Source of the DNA: Xanthostigma xanthostigma
Lineage: Eukaryota > Arthropoda > Insecta > Raphidioptera > Raphidiidae
NCBI GenBank assembly: GCA_963575645.1
Contig: OY754475.1
Span: forward strand, 868,001-932,000
Direction: 5' to 3'
DNA length: 64,000 nt
Shown in pieces: positions 34,423 through 45,790 of this stretch. The position numbers and the translations under genes are program-made. The notes beneath the pieces were generated by a model, which was not told the origin of the DNA, searched no databases, and worked only from the letters and a program-made list of their open reading frames with translations. Position 1 is the stretch's first letter, and each line of letters begins with the position of its first letter.

Positions 34423-35659
34423 ATGAAGCTAGTAAGTTATTATTTTTATACAACTGTTCTTCGGTTTTTTGTTTTAGAAGACTATAAAACGCTGTTTTTT
34501 TTTGTGCAACTTTAAATCTATATTAAAGATGAAAATCGTAATAGAAACCCGCAGCATTGATCGAAATAAATTGTTAATATTGCCTATCGGGCTCGAAAAA
34601 TCGATCTCCAGATTGCAATAGATCTTGAGTCTTGACTCAATGTACAGTTTTTTTTAATACCTGTATTAATTTATTATAGTTAATTGTTGTACTTGCGATG
34701 TGCACAGTGGCGTACTCAAAACCTCAAAGGGGACAAGTTTATAGCAATTTAAGGGACGTTCCAATTTTAAAATACGTTAATGAACCTTCAGGACTTCCGG
34801 ATGGACAATATCAATACAGGTATAATTCATATAATTTTCACATAATGGAATTTATTATTAAACTACAATTTAATATATTAACAATACTTGGTTAGACGTA
34901 GCTAAAGTTTGCTATTATCATTGTTAAAACACACAACCATTGTTACAATTTATTTTCAAACTATGTCACCGTCGGGACTTAAACCCGAATCATCCAGTAT
35001 CGCGCCAGACGAACTTACGTTTATCCAACAGTGATATATTCAAGCAATCAATCTTTCAAGCATATTAATTGTAACAATAATTTCACCTCATGCGAGAGCT
35101 AATTTTACATTAGTTAACGCTAGATATGAACTTTTCCTCACTTATTAATTCGGAATCCAAAGGAATGGTGAGACCTCTGGTGAGAAATACGCCGAACTGC
35201 CCTAAGGGGGATCTTTGACTGCAGGTAAACATTGATTTAGAAAAGCATATCCTCCATCATGTTTTTTTAAATCAATGTTTACCTGTCAAAAACCCCCCTT
35301 AGGACAGTTCGGCGCATTTCTCACCAGAGGTCCCACCATTCCTTTGGGTTCCTAATAATAATAAAGTTCGATTGTTTGGCAGTTACGAAACAGGCAACGG
35401 AATATCCGCCCAGGAAACGGGTTATTTGAAGAACGCCGGAAATCCACAAACGGAAGCTCAAGTCATGCAAGGCTCTTATTCTTACACGGGTCCTGATGGC
35501 GTCGTTTACACGATCAACTATATCGCCGACGAGAACGGTTTCAGAGCCGAAGGCGCTCACATCCCGGTCGCGCCGCCAATTCCACCAGCGATACAGAAAT
35601 CGCTCCAGTTCAACGCCGGGCAACAGACGCAGCAGGGTAACCGAGGACGATTTTTCTGA
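34423..35659 (+). CDS. RR-1 cuticle protein (CPR family)
   Basis: Exons 34423-34431 (MKL), 34680-34819 and 35383-35659 join in frame to give 141 residues. The signal peptide MKLLIVVLAMCTVAYS ends before KPQRGQ. The mature protein carries the extended Rebers-Riddiford chitin-binding consensus of the RR-1 (soft, flexible cuticle) type: GSYSYTGPDG, VVYTINYIADENGFRAEGAH, then IPVAPPIPPAIQKSL. The three-codon first exon is usual for insect cuticle genes. A TATA box lies at 34282, about 140 bp before the ATG. Intron 2 contains an SINE-like piece and a 201-bp foldback element ending 30 bp before exon 3. Secreted by the epidermis, it should bind chitin in the procuticle. The distant gene at 58341 has the same plan. 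AATAAA is at 36044. Confidence 0.95.
34966..35130 (-). mobile_element. SINE-like repeat copy in cuticle gene intron 2
   Basis: Starts ATGTCACCGTCGGGACTTAA and shares order and motifs with the copy at 26475. The minus strand reads GGGTTTAAGTCCCGACGGTG, a tRNA B-box-like end. Confidence 0.5.
35152..35352. mobile_element. 201-bp foldback MITE in cuticle gene intron 2
   Basis: Arms of about 60-80 bp run from GGAATCCAAAGGAATGGTG to its complement CACCATTCCTTTGGGTTCC. An inner pair, GGTAAACATTGATTTA and its complement, surrounds the centre. It stops 30 bp before exon 3, close to the branch-point region. Confidence 0.85.
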
Positions 35660-36043
35660 TCACCTGATTTTTGATTCATAAGTTGGACGTCGATAATTTT
35701 TTGACATAATGTTCAGACGAGGATTAGTTTCATGTTGGGTTTCTGGTACGTCTATTAATCTATTTTTAAAGTAGATTCATGTACCAGGAACTTAACGTTC
35801 CAAATTAAGTAAAGACCCTTTATTTGGCGTTTCACAAAATGGGACCCAAATAATACAACATTAATGATTTTGAATTACATTTTCTTCGCATGTAATGACT
35901 TTCGGTTTTTAAGATTTACATAATAAATAACGTTTGAAAAGTTTAAATCGTGCTGGCACAGTAGATAACGAATTTTTGGTTTATAAAAAGGTCATTTTTG
36001 AATTTGAATGTTTCGTTTTTGAGAAGAGTTTGAACATTATGCC

Positions 36044-36049
36044 AATAAA
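36044..36049 (+). terminator. poly(A) signal of the first RR-1 gene
   Basis: AATAAA lies 385 bp after the stop, the first perfect signal downstream. Confidence 0.5.
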
Positions 36050-36770
36050 TTAATACAATTTGAACTATTTGAGCGTTGTCTGAATTAATGTTATCAGTAT
36101 TTACCGATCGAATTCGATTGGGATATTATTAAGGTGGATTTGTAACGCTTTTCACCATCGCATTTTAACTGTAAGTTTTATAGAATTGTAAAATTATAAA
36201 TAAATTAATAAGATTTTTGATATTATGCGTTTATTTTTCCTGTCACTTCATACTGAACTCCTGTTCCTTCTACTTTTCGCAGTGTTTTTTTGTTTCAGAA
36301 AGATTATTTGAGTTTTGTACTTATTCTACATCAGTCCGTCTATGTTTTGTCATTCTTAGCTCAAGAAGTGGGATTTTTTTACCCTCATATCTACGTGTAT
36401 TTTATACGGACTTTAATGATTTATAATCAATTTTCTACTTACGATAGAAGCTAACAGTGTAGGTGTGGCTAATTCTAAATAACAAATTATACTTTAGTTA
36501 AATGTCGACATTTGAAAAAGTGCATTCAAGATTCGATAATTTATTTATTATTTACAATGTAGGTCATACTAATAAACTCGAAGTATGATTCATAAATGTT
36601 CCACAGAAAATCGCAAAATACCTTGATATAAAATATGGAAATATTGCTTCTCTAACATAAATCAATTTTTACACACAACGCTTAACAAAATTGCGTTGTT
36701 GAAGTTCCCATGGAATTTTTATTTAAAAAGGTTTCTTTTATTTGTCTGCTTTATTTTTTTCAAGCGACCC

Positions 36771-36960
36771 TGTCTCAAAGCTGCGCCCCTAGTGATTAGA
36801 TGGGTAACCAACTTTTCAGTCCATCCATGGAGTGTAGTTCGGGAATTTTTGCGAATCAGCCCTCCCAGGAACATGAGCTCATACCAGTCGGTTTTTGTAT
36901 GCCGGCTGGCAGACTAGACGTTGATAACCTCAGTTGTTGAGCGTCTATAATTTACAATCT
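36771..36960 (+). repeat. dispersed repeat, copy 1
   Basis: Shares CTCCCAGGAACATGAGCTC, a GTATGCCGGCTGGCAGA block and GTTGAGCGTCTATAAT with 45640-45790. The last phrase also appears near 44550. Class unknown. Confidence 0.55.
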
Positions 36961-37443
36961 AGTCCATGACACTCTTTTATAAATATACATGTTTAGAAAC
37001 GTCTAATATAATTTAGTTTCGAAACCAATAAAACAGTAAGGCGCTTATGACCTCTGTTGTCTAACGTCTATAATCCGCAGTATCTAAATTCTAAATAAAA
37101 CAATATTTGCCGGTTGCATTTTGTTTTATCTCCGCAGCAGTGTTTTGTTTCTCACCTTGACATAATATTATGCGCTGTTCTTAAGCCAATAAACAAAAAC
37201 AATAGTAATAATGTAACACAATAAACGATATATTATTCATAGGTTTTTGTATTCGATTTGATATGGGCGTTTTTAATTTCATTTTCTGCTACGCGAACTT
37301 TCACTTGTTTTGTAATAATCCGCCCGCATTTTAACGGTTTTTTGCAACTGTATACGGAGCCGTTTACGCAGAGGAGTTAAACGTGTTGTCTACTTTTGGG
37401 GGATTTGTTTTAACGTGAGGTTATTTTAGTCAAAAATAAGCAG

Positions 37444-37550
37444 CTATGGAAATTATTAATGCATTGCAAAAAATCGTTTCATGTACGAGCCTCCCTTGGG
37501 CCCCCGGTATTTTCGAACGATTTTCTGTAATGCATGAACGGTTTCCATAG
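37444..37550. repeat. short foldback
   Basis: CTATGGAAA...AATGCATTGCA and its complement ...TGCATGAACGGTTTCCATAG flank a GC-rich loop (CCCTTGGGCCCCCGG). Confidence 0.75.
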
Positions 37551-38108
37551 TTACCGAATCAACAAAACTCAGGTGTAAAATGAGCGCGTAAAAATGTCAG
37601 TATATTATGTTGAATTCAAAAAATGGGTCGCTAAGCAATTATTATTCAGAATATAAAAATTGTACAATTTTATTTGAGGGCGATTGTTTTTTTTTTTGAA
37701 ATTTTTATTTAATATAAATAAATTAATAATCAACATTTAATATGATTATTGTTATTATAATTTAATATTCATTATTTTTACAAAAAAGTGTTAAAAAGTC
37801 ACCCGCGGTGTACGTAAAAAATTAATTTAATTAATTTATTTTACTTTAATATTTATCACAAGTTGGCACTGATTTATTCATTGTTTATGTCAAAATAATA
37901 AAAAAATATAACTATTTTTTTTTAAATCTTGATTTTTCCGATTTATTTTATTACGTGAAATGGAATATGTTTAAAAGCATAGTACATATAAAAAAGTCTT
38001 TGTAAAAAAAGTGAAATTTAAATGTGTTTTTTAAACTATCGAAATATACAAGTTTTAATTTTTAATTATTTTTCGAATATTCTGACACCTGTGTACTGAA
38101 ATTTTGCG

Positions 38109-38555
38109 ATGGCACGTAAGTAATTAATATTTTTTTTATATATTTCAAAAGTTAAAAGCTTCCTTTATTCGTTTCAATCGAATTAATTAATATTGTATAT
38201 TATTTTTTTAAAATGTTAACTACAACCAAATTAAAAATATATCCGTTATTTATTGGCAAAAATTTAAAGTTTTAAAACTAAAATAATAAGTCCTAATTTT
38301 GAATAAAAACAATTGTTACTCAAAGCAGTCGTTGAAAAACTTGAAGCAACTTTTAAAAAACTAGAATATGAAAGAAAAATTCTATATACCTTATTATAAC
38401 AATCATCGTTTCAAAACTGATTTCTAATAACCAGTAATGAGGGTTTATAGACCAATTTTTGCCACCAATTCGAAAAATCTCGATTCGATTCTGTCGTTTT
38501 TTTCGTAGAATCGAAAGCATCTACGACGACGATAACGTCGGGTAAGAAGCGCAAA
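38109..38555 (+). CDS. possible upstream coding exon and extended N-terminus of CEP78
   Basis: ATGGCAC at 38109-38115 is followed by a strong donor, GTAAGT. An acceptor (gtttttttcgtag) precedes 38509. The 47 bases 38509-38555 are open in the CEP78 frame and match phase 1, so splicing would add MAQSKASTTTITSGKKRK before the ATG at 38556. Vertebrate CEP78 also has more than ten residues before the aligned FF/FY. Alternatively this is a 5' UTR intron and 38556 is the true start. Confidence 0.4.
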
Positions 38556-41500
38556 ATGAGTTCTGTATTCTACGTGTGCTACGGTGAACTCTGCAAACGT
38601 CAAAATCTGGTCCCAGTTTCGGTCGTCAAGGGTCCATGCCATTCGAATAAAGCCGTGCTCGATTTTAGCGCCGATCGAATCAAGTACGAAGATTGGGGAC
38701 CGATACTTAACGCGCTAGCTTGCGATAACAGCTTGCACTTCGTTGCGATTCGCTATAGACAGCACGCCAAAAAAGGTATTCTAGAAAAGCTCTCAGGGGC
38801 CGTTTATACGCACGAGGACACCGAGTTGCTCCAAAAGATTGACTTTAATTGCTTTCGCGTTGCCTCGTTCGGACAACCATATTTCGTGCGATTTTCAGCC
38901 GATTTTCGTTTCTCTAGTTTTGGATCACATAGACACCGAACACAAACTCCGTCAAAGTATCGAAGTAAAAATCCCGCTGTTGACTGCGTTCGTTCTTCAC
39001 TGCGTCTGCGATGCGTTGACGACTCTGATTGGTAATTCAACGGCGCTCACTTGTCTCGAAATCGAAGGAATCCCGTTGAGTGTCGAATATATCACGATGA
39101 TGGCGCGAGTAAGTTTTCCAAATCTTCTTGGTTTCCGGGTTTATATGCCGATTGGTATTACTACCTGAAGTTTCGTCTACAACTGCGGTAGACATTATCA
39201 AAGGCGATGTGATAGCGGGGGAAGTGTCAAATAGTAATGCCAATGGACCATGGCATACAAGCCCGGAAACCAAGAAGATTCGGATCAACACCGGCCGTGA
39301 AAGTCGAAGTTGTCTTGTTTCGCGCGTTCTAATTGCTCTCCTCGATGCACCAGGGCATAGCCAAGAGCACGACGCTGCAGAATCTGTCGCTGCAACATTG
39401 TTTGATTGGTGACGCGGCTTGCGAGGTTTTGGCAAGGACATTGCGTCACGTGGCCAACGTCGCGACGCTAGATTTGTCCGACTGTCAACTGACGCAGCGC
39501 GCTGCCGAGATGCTGGCCGGTCTGATCAAGTTTCAAAAAATCAGCAGGTACAGTGAAAGCTGGAAACAGACGCTAAGATACCGCGAGCCCGACTTGGATG
39601 CAATGCATGGACTTCGTCGGCTAACATTAAACAACAATCACAAAATCGGAGACGAGGGACTTCAATATTTCGTCGATGTCTTACAGGTTAAAAGGATTTC
39701 TTTCAGAAGCCTTCCGCTTGGTTTCAGTGTATATTATCAATAATTCATTTTAGGATGATTTGTGGATGAAAGCACTAGATCTTCAAAACTGCGGAATAAC
39801 GGACAAGGGCGGTAAAAAAATTGCTGAACTTTTGACTTTCAATGGAATGTTGGATATTGTAGATTTGCGTCGTAATTGTCAGGTAGTTATTAATTTGTTT
39901 TCTTGAAAATTGCCACTCAAGCAGCACACAAACACCTTTCTCAAAGTCTTTCCAACCAGTTTGATTGTACGGAGGTGCTTCTTAAGATAACAGACACCTG
40001 TTAATATGATCTCGCAACGTTTTCCTATAGATCCTCCCCGAAACGGTCCAAACTATAATGCTGGTGCTGTGCAAGAACTGCAATCAGCTGGGACAGCGCG
40101 ACTCGGAAAAACAGTTCAACTGGCTGAGTTCGACGCAAACGTCGCTCGCGAACAACGAAATTCCGACGTCGCGTCAGACGATCCGCAGCGGCGTCCTGAA
40201 AGGTCAGTCGAAATCGCACGGCGACGTGCCATCGACAGCCGCCACGACTTTCAAGAGGAGCAACACCACGTTTCTGGTTGGCAAGAGGGCGTCGGAGACC
40301 TCTTCCGCTGTTGGCAGGTGGTTCAACAATTCCGTTCCTTTTTTTTTTGAGTTCCATTTTCCGGTCTTCAATTTTAACTTCTGTAAAAAGAATCTTAAGA
40401 GCTTAGAACTAACATCATTCATATTTTCAATTTATTATTTTTTTTTTATGATAAAATGAAAATCCGATCTTTACTTTTGGTATTAGAACTGGTGGTTTGT
40501 AATAGATGGGTAGTAGAAAAGGTGTATACACATTAACATCTCAAACCCTAATGTTCTCTTGAAATAATTTGAGGGCTCCGTGGATAAAATATCGATTTCA
40601 TAGCTCATCTTTTTATAAACCAGGTTCTAGTTTGAGAGTTGGAGAAAGTATCAACATTATTAAAATATAAAGTACAGTGGTACCTCGACATACGAGTTTG
40701 ATTCGTTCCGCAACCTTGCTCGTATCTTGAATTACTCGTATCTCGAAGCAAATTTCCCCATACAAAACCATTAATCCGTTCCAACCCCCAAAATGTCACC
40801 CCAGTTTGAATAATAAAAACGTATTTATAAATGACAAATATTTATTGTACAAGAACAAAAAAGAGAATGTAAAGAAATAAATTAGATATCCTCGCTGGTC
40901 TTTGCCTTTTTCGCTACATTTTTCTCGCTTTCACCTGTAGGCCGTTTAGAAAAAAAACATGTCCAAGGAGGTTTGTTTCTTCCTCCCTCTCAGAATGTTC
41001 CGGAAATGAGTTAGGCAAGTGTCATTAAACCTGCTAAACCGAACTCGTATCTCGAATTTCGCTCGTAACTCAAAGCAAAAAATCACTCGCTCGCCGGCTC
41101 GTATCTCGAAATATGTTGGGGCACTCGTATGTCGAGGTACCACTGTAGATTGAAAATGTGAAGTATAATCTACTTGGCTTCAAAAATTGCTCCGCTCCAC
41201 TAAAGAAATCTTCTTGCTCTTTTGTTGCGAATAATTGAAAAGTCCGATTTTTCTAGACCCAAAGTAACAATGGCGCCTGATGTATGGACGCCCGTTAAAC
41301 CGTTACCAAGTACGAAACCGAGCGTAGCCGATCAATTGAAACAGGCCAAGTGAGTAATCGAATCCCAGTTGTCGATCGTGTTTTATTCGGCGTCATTCGA
41401 TTTTTTTTTTTGTTGTTGATGTTAGAACGAGAGTTCGCGAACTTCAGCTGGCGCTCGAGGACGAGATTCGTGAACGGAAAAAAGTCGACGTTCTCAACGA

Positions 41501-43460
41501 ACAATTGCACGCGCAAATGATCGAAGTGATGAAGTCGAGCGACGGCGCCCGGGGCGATTATGGCTTGGAAATGCCCGAAAATAGTGTCCTTGTCGACAAG
41601 AGTGTACTCAAGGATGTACACGCAGCGTTCAGTGAATTTTTCAGAATTCTACCGACTTTAAAGTAAGAGACGCTTATATTTTAATTGAAATAAACCAGAG
41701 AGATTGTTTGATAAGCGAAGTGGCTTTGTTCGAGTTAAGGTCGAATTGTTGGCGACGAGATCAGGCCTCGTCTCGGGGAAACAATTAAAATTTAATTATT
41801 TCTGGTGACACGTTTTTGCATATAACTATTTTTTTTTTGTAGAATAAATGGCATGTCGAAATCGAAAGGAGATGCGATATGCTACAAGCTTCAAAATATT
41901 ATCGAAGAAGCACCGAGATGTACCACGGTAATAATACGTCATAAAATTATTACGTAACAATAACATGCATACTAGTGTTGGGCGATTATGAATGATATAA
42001 TCGAAACATTTCGATTATGGCCGAATAATCGATCATTCGATTATGGCAACCGAGATATCATTCGTTTGAATCGATTATGAAATATGAAATGAATATTAAA
42101 TCCCGACACACTGTCGATATTAATGTGATATATCGATATATATCATTCGGTTTCTGCATCTACATGCACTGGGAAGGGAAGTCTTTGCTGGCAGTGTTTT
42201 ATTTAATAAACTATCAAATAGCTTAACTGAAATTCAGTGTGGTAAAGAATTTAAGTTCAAACTTAAATCGAATTCCTAAAAAATTGTTTTTCTGACATTA
42301 AGGATTTTTTAAATTTCAATTTTAATGTTTAACTCATTATGTAAATTGACGATGTATCCATTCTAGGGCATAACAAATATATTTCTATTTCTATTCGATC
42401 ATAGCAGTGATTCCATTATTAATATTGTGTTAAGTAATATTAACAAATCGAAATTGCAAAGTTAGAACATAATTTATTCATAATCGATATTTTGAATGAT
42501 CATTCGCTTATACTGTAAAAGTAAATATGTAAAACGAAATTAATAATTGCCAAGTTTGCGCATCATTCATAATCGATAATTCGAATGATCATTCGATTAT
42601 AGAAACCGATTATTTCGATTCATTCGATTATTGAAATATATCGATTATGCCCAACACTAATGCATACATTATATTGTGATCTTAATAAAAACATTACGTA
42701 GACCTCTGGCGGTTATTTGTATTTATGATAACCTTGTCAACACAGTCGTCAGTGTGTCTTTGGGAAATGTAAACGTAGTGCGATCCCAGTATGTTGTAAA
42801 CATAGTCACCACTTATATTATCAGAAAAATTGTGCTCCAAGTCAAACTAATTCAACAACGCCATTAGTAGACCGTTTAAAATTTTTAATTATTTAGAAGC
42901 CGTTTTAGAACAGACGTTGTTCATGTTTGGCGTTTCTATGCAAGCCCCCAGCACCCAGTTATTAATCCGAGTATCGATTGAATTGTAAAAAAATAATAAA
43001 TCAAAAATATGAATCTGCACCGTTAGCCCCAAATAATGTTGGTGACGTTAAAGAAGTATTTTGAAATTAAAAATGCTTCTTTCTTTTTTAACTTTCCAAA
43101 CAAAAGCGCAAAACGCCAAATCTAGACGGCGACAGTGCTCCACATTTCGCAGAAACAAACGAAATTATCGGAAATCTGAGTCCCGGCGATTCGGAAGTAG
43201 ACGAAGAGGAAGAAGACGGGAATGATGATTACGATGATGAAGAAGAAGAAGAAACGCCCACGATCAGTAGTAAAAATATTAAAGCGGCGCCGCTGACGCC
43301 ACGCGCAAGACATCTCTTCGACAATCTGCTGTCGCTGGGAGCGGACGACAGCGACGACGACGTCGACGAGAGTGTGCGCTATAACTCGTATAATGACGAC
43401 GAGAACGACTCGTCGATGAGCTCGTGTTCGGGAAAGACGACTGTCCGTTTTATGGGATAA
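38556..43460 (+). CDS. CEP78: centrosomal protein CEP78 orthologue
   Basis: Nine exons: 38556-38775, 38918-39108, 39354-39686, 39754-39882, 40031-40317, 41257-41349, 41426-41662, 41843-41927 and 43107-43460. All phases agree, giving 642 residues. The N-terminus (NLVPV...AVLDFSADRI...DWGPIL), the leucine-rich repeats and the diagnostic ESWKQTLRYREPDLDAMHGLRRLTLNNN stretch (about residues 60-290) match vertebrate CEP78. A coiled coil follows (ELQLALEDEIRERKKVDVLNEQLHAQM), then a conserved SVLKDVHAAFSEFFRIL segment. The last exon encodes a strongly acidic tail rich in D and E. CEP78 is a centriolar-wall protein that, in vertebrates, works with EDD-DYRK2-VPRBP and controls CP110 and cilium assembly. 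Introns hold four transposon-like insertions or foldbacks. The start may lie further upstream. Confidence 0.95.
39121..39280. repeat. foldback in CEP78 intron 2
   Basis: AATCTTCTTGGTTTCCGGG at the left pairs with CCCGGAAACCAAGAAGATT at the right; the pairing continues inwards through TATGCC and TAGTAATGCCAA. The intron is only 245 bp, so the element makes up most of it. Confidence 0.85.
40675..41145. mobile_element. Tigger/pogo-type MITE in CEP78 intron 5
   Basis: Ends CAGTGGTACCTCGACATACG and its exact complement at 41126-41145, flanked by TA on both sides. Repeated CTCGTATCTCGAA motifs inside. The terminal motif is that of Tc1/mariner pogo-Tigger elements. No transposase frame. Confidence 0.9.
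41973..42659. mobile_element. hAT-type MITE in CEP78 intron 8
   Basis: The 687-bp element has ends TAGTGTTGGGCGATTATG and CGATTATGCCCAACACTA, flanked by the exact 8-bp duplication ATGCATAC. Sub-terminal ATCGATTAT/ATAATCGAT motifs are repeated many times. Confidence 0.93.
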
Positions 43461-43645
43461 GACAAAATACACTTTCGGAGACTGACAAATGAAAATTTTG
43501 ACGTAATTCAATTTGAACGCTGTATTTCTTATTGCGTCACAAGTTTTCGTGTTTTCGCCCGAAAACTTTTTATTTACGTTTATTGTAGTATTTTTTTTCC
43601 TTCATTTACAGATTTTTATTTTGCCGCTACTGTATTCTGTATTAC

Positions 43646-43651
43646 AATAAA
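43646..43651 (+). terminator. poly(A) signal of CEP78
   Basis: AATAAA lies 186 bp after the stop, followed by T-rich sequence, which suits a short 3' UTR. Confidence 0.6.
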
Positions 43652-43732
43652 AACATTAAATTACATTCATTTTTGGGTAACTTTGTGTTTAATCCAATTA
43701 ATTTTTGAACTATTTTTTGTGTGTGTTTTGAG

Positions 43733-43912
43733 AGAGTCAGACAGCAGATACGTTTTTCTCTTTGTTTATATTCGAACTGTCATTGCGCGCGCATCAGATC
43801 TATCCACAAATCAAGCTTGAAAAATAGTCTCGTGTGACAGCAATCAAGAAAACCAGCGCTGGAAAACTAGTAGGCAAATCTAGCAACGTTTTTAGCCTCG
43901 TGTGCAGCGGCT
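43733..43912 (+). mobile_element. truncated copy of the Harbinger-like MITE
   Basis: From GTCAGACAGCAGATACG to CTCGTGTGCAGCGGCTTT it follows 52555-52748 at high identity, including GAAAACCAGCGCT. The left half is missing. Confidence 0.75.
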
Positions 43913-44890
43913 TTTATGGAAAATACGTTTTTTTTGTGCATGTAACGTGCCGCTATAGGTACATGTAATGCACGAGTACCCGTATGGTACCAGAAAAAAT
44001 CGGTCGTAAATGTGTAAAATCGCCGAGGGCAGTTATTATTTTAATAGTTAAATAATGGTGCATGCAATCAGCGTCCCATCCTACCTAAATGCAGAACTCA
44101 ACCTCACATATCACGATTTTTGCTGCTCTGTAATTCTATATTAGATTACAGTTTAGCAAAACTTCGTTGAAGAAATCATGCTCCAGTCACCTACAGTGTA
44201 TAATAGGTACCTTTTTAATGCTCTCAAGTTTTAAGAATGCAGTTTCCTTGTTTTGTGAAACCAGCTATGAAATACGGTTAATAAATCAAACTAAATAACT
44301 GTTAAAGATCGAAGGGGCACTGAAAACACTCATTTGTTTGAGTCAAACAAGTGAGAGTTGCATAATAATAGACGCGCGGTATTTGAAATTATATACACTG
44401 TTCAGAACTCTTGATGGACACTGGATAAACTAAGTAGATTATAGACGCTAAATAACAGAGCATATGCTATTTCTTATTTCTTTTCTGAAAGAAATTATTT
44501 TTTAATCAGTGTGAGACACATCTAATGAAAACTTCTCGATTGATGACGTTAGCTGTTGAGCGTCTATAATTCATATTCTATCTATCTAGTGAAAACAATC
44601 TTGGCTTATAGTTGCCATCGTTCCCCTTTAAAGGGAATGTCAGTTCCCGAAAGGGAATAACGGATTTTTTTTTGAATATTTTTTCGAGTTTAAATTTGTT
44701 AATCTTTAGTTTTATTAAACAGGAAAATACAAAGACGATTTTAGGATCTATAAAAAACGCGTTTGTAACTTATAAAATACCTGACCCTAAATGATTTTGA
44801 TCATTGTACGCGCAGAGTAATTTGTTAATTTAATTTAATAAATCATAGATGCTTGCACAAAAACGATTACCTATTACTATTTATATTTTA

Positions 44891-45220
44891 AGCGGTCCAT
44901 AGACGCTTATTATTATTGTGCAATGTGCGTTGCACAATATTTTGACGACGGCCCCTAGACGGTCAATATTATTGTACAATATTTTGGTTTGTGCAAAAAA
45001 TTTTACTGTATGGAGGCGATATTGGAGGTTGTGCAATATATTGCTCAATTGCGAGCACAGACGGTACAGCCACATTGCGCAAACAGTCCCCACCAGAACT
45101 TCAGTCATCATGTATATTTTCAAGATTTTGAAAATCACACAATATATTGCGCAACCTTTCAATCTCGTCTACACACGGTCAATTATATTGCGCAACAATA
45201 TTGAGCGTCTATGGGCCGCT
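44891..45220. mobile_element. Harbinger-like MITE with many TTGTGCAATAT motifs
   Basis: Ends AGCGGTCCATAGACGCT and its complement AGCGTCTATGGGCCGCT, flanked by TTA on both sides. Inside, TTGTGCAA/TTGCGCAA motifs are repeated in both orientations. Confidence 0.85.
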
Positions 45221-45420
45221 TTAGTAAAAATATAGCCGTAGGAATTCAAGTACAAAGTTTGACTTAAATAGACCCTTCTTGAAGTGTTATTGCAGAAAAT
45301 TCAAATTTATGGTTTGTTTGTTGCCAAATTTAATCGACACGAAATTCACATAAATAATTCAATCTAACCCCATTAAAAGAATAAATTTATTCTTGTGATT
45401 AAACTTTGCAAATAAAAAAA

Positions 45421-45585
45421 GACGGGTTGCACTCCGGGAGTGCCGGCAGAAGTGAAAACTTGAATATTACCTCCTCCATCCGTCTTACGAATTTTCGATC
45501 AGGTCACGTGTCCTGACGCGAGTTTAACATTTTTTACCCATTACAAAAAAAGTGTACAACGCCGCTAAAGAAGTTTTCACTTCAA
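45421..45585 (+). mobile_element. Helentron-like non-autonomous repeat, copy C (short)
   Basis: Same two ends as copies A and B, but most of the interior is replaced by about 60 unrelated bases. An internally deleted family member. Confidence 0.75.
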
Positions 45586-45639
45586 TAATGATTTTTTATA
45601 AAATATAATATCTTTATTTTCTAATCCCCCAGGGGAAAC

Positions 45640-45790
45640 ATTGAAATGCAGTTTTGCATTTCAACGTTTTTTGGGAATTGGCGTTCCCAGGAGCCCGAGC
45701 TCGTACCCGTCGGTTCGTGTATGCCGACTGGTAGATTCTCTAATACACATCGTGGACGCTGACGACCTAACCTGTTGAGCGTCTATCTAT
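45640..45790 (+). repeat. dispersed repeat, copy 2
   Basis: GTTCCCAGGAGCCCGAGCTC, GTATGCCGACTGGTAGA and GTTGAGCGTCTAT match 36771-36960 in order. Confidence 0.55.

Larger units (their letters stand above)
35660..38108. other. intergenic region between the first cuticle gene and CEP78
   Basis: Contains the cuticle gene's 3' UTR, a dispersed repeat at 36771 and a foldback at 37444. The rest is very AT-rich (37670-38100). No gene recognised. Confidence 0.6.

Noticed and set aside
35321-35623. Minus-strand frames opposite cuticle exons (also 61107-61544)
   Set aside because: Antisense to RR-1 exon 3 in both genes.
40006-40350. Alternative frames across CEP78 exon 5
   Set aside because: Only the frame ILPETVQTIMLVLCKNCNQL joins exons 4 and 6 in phase and aligns with CEP78.
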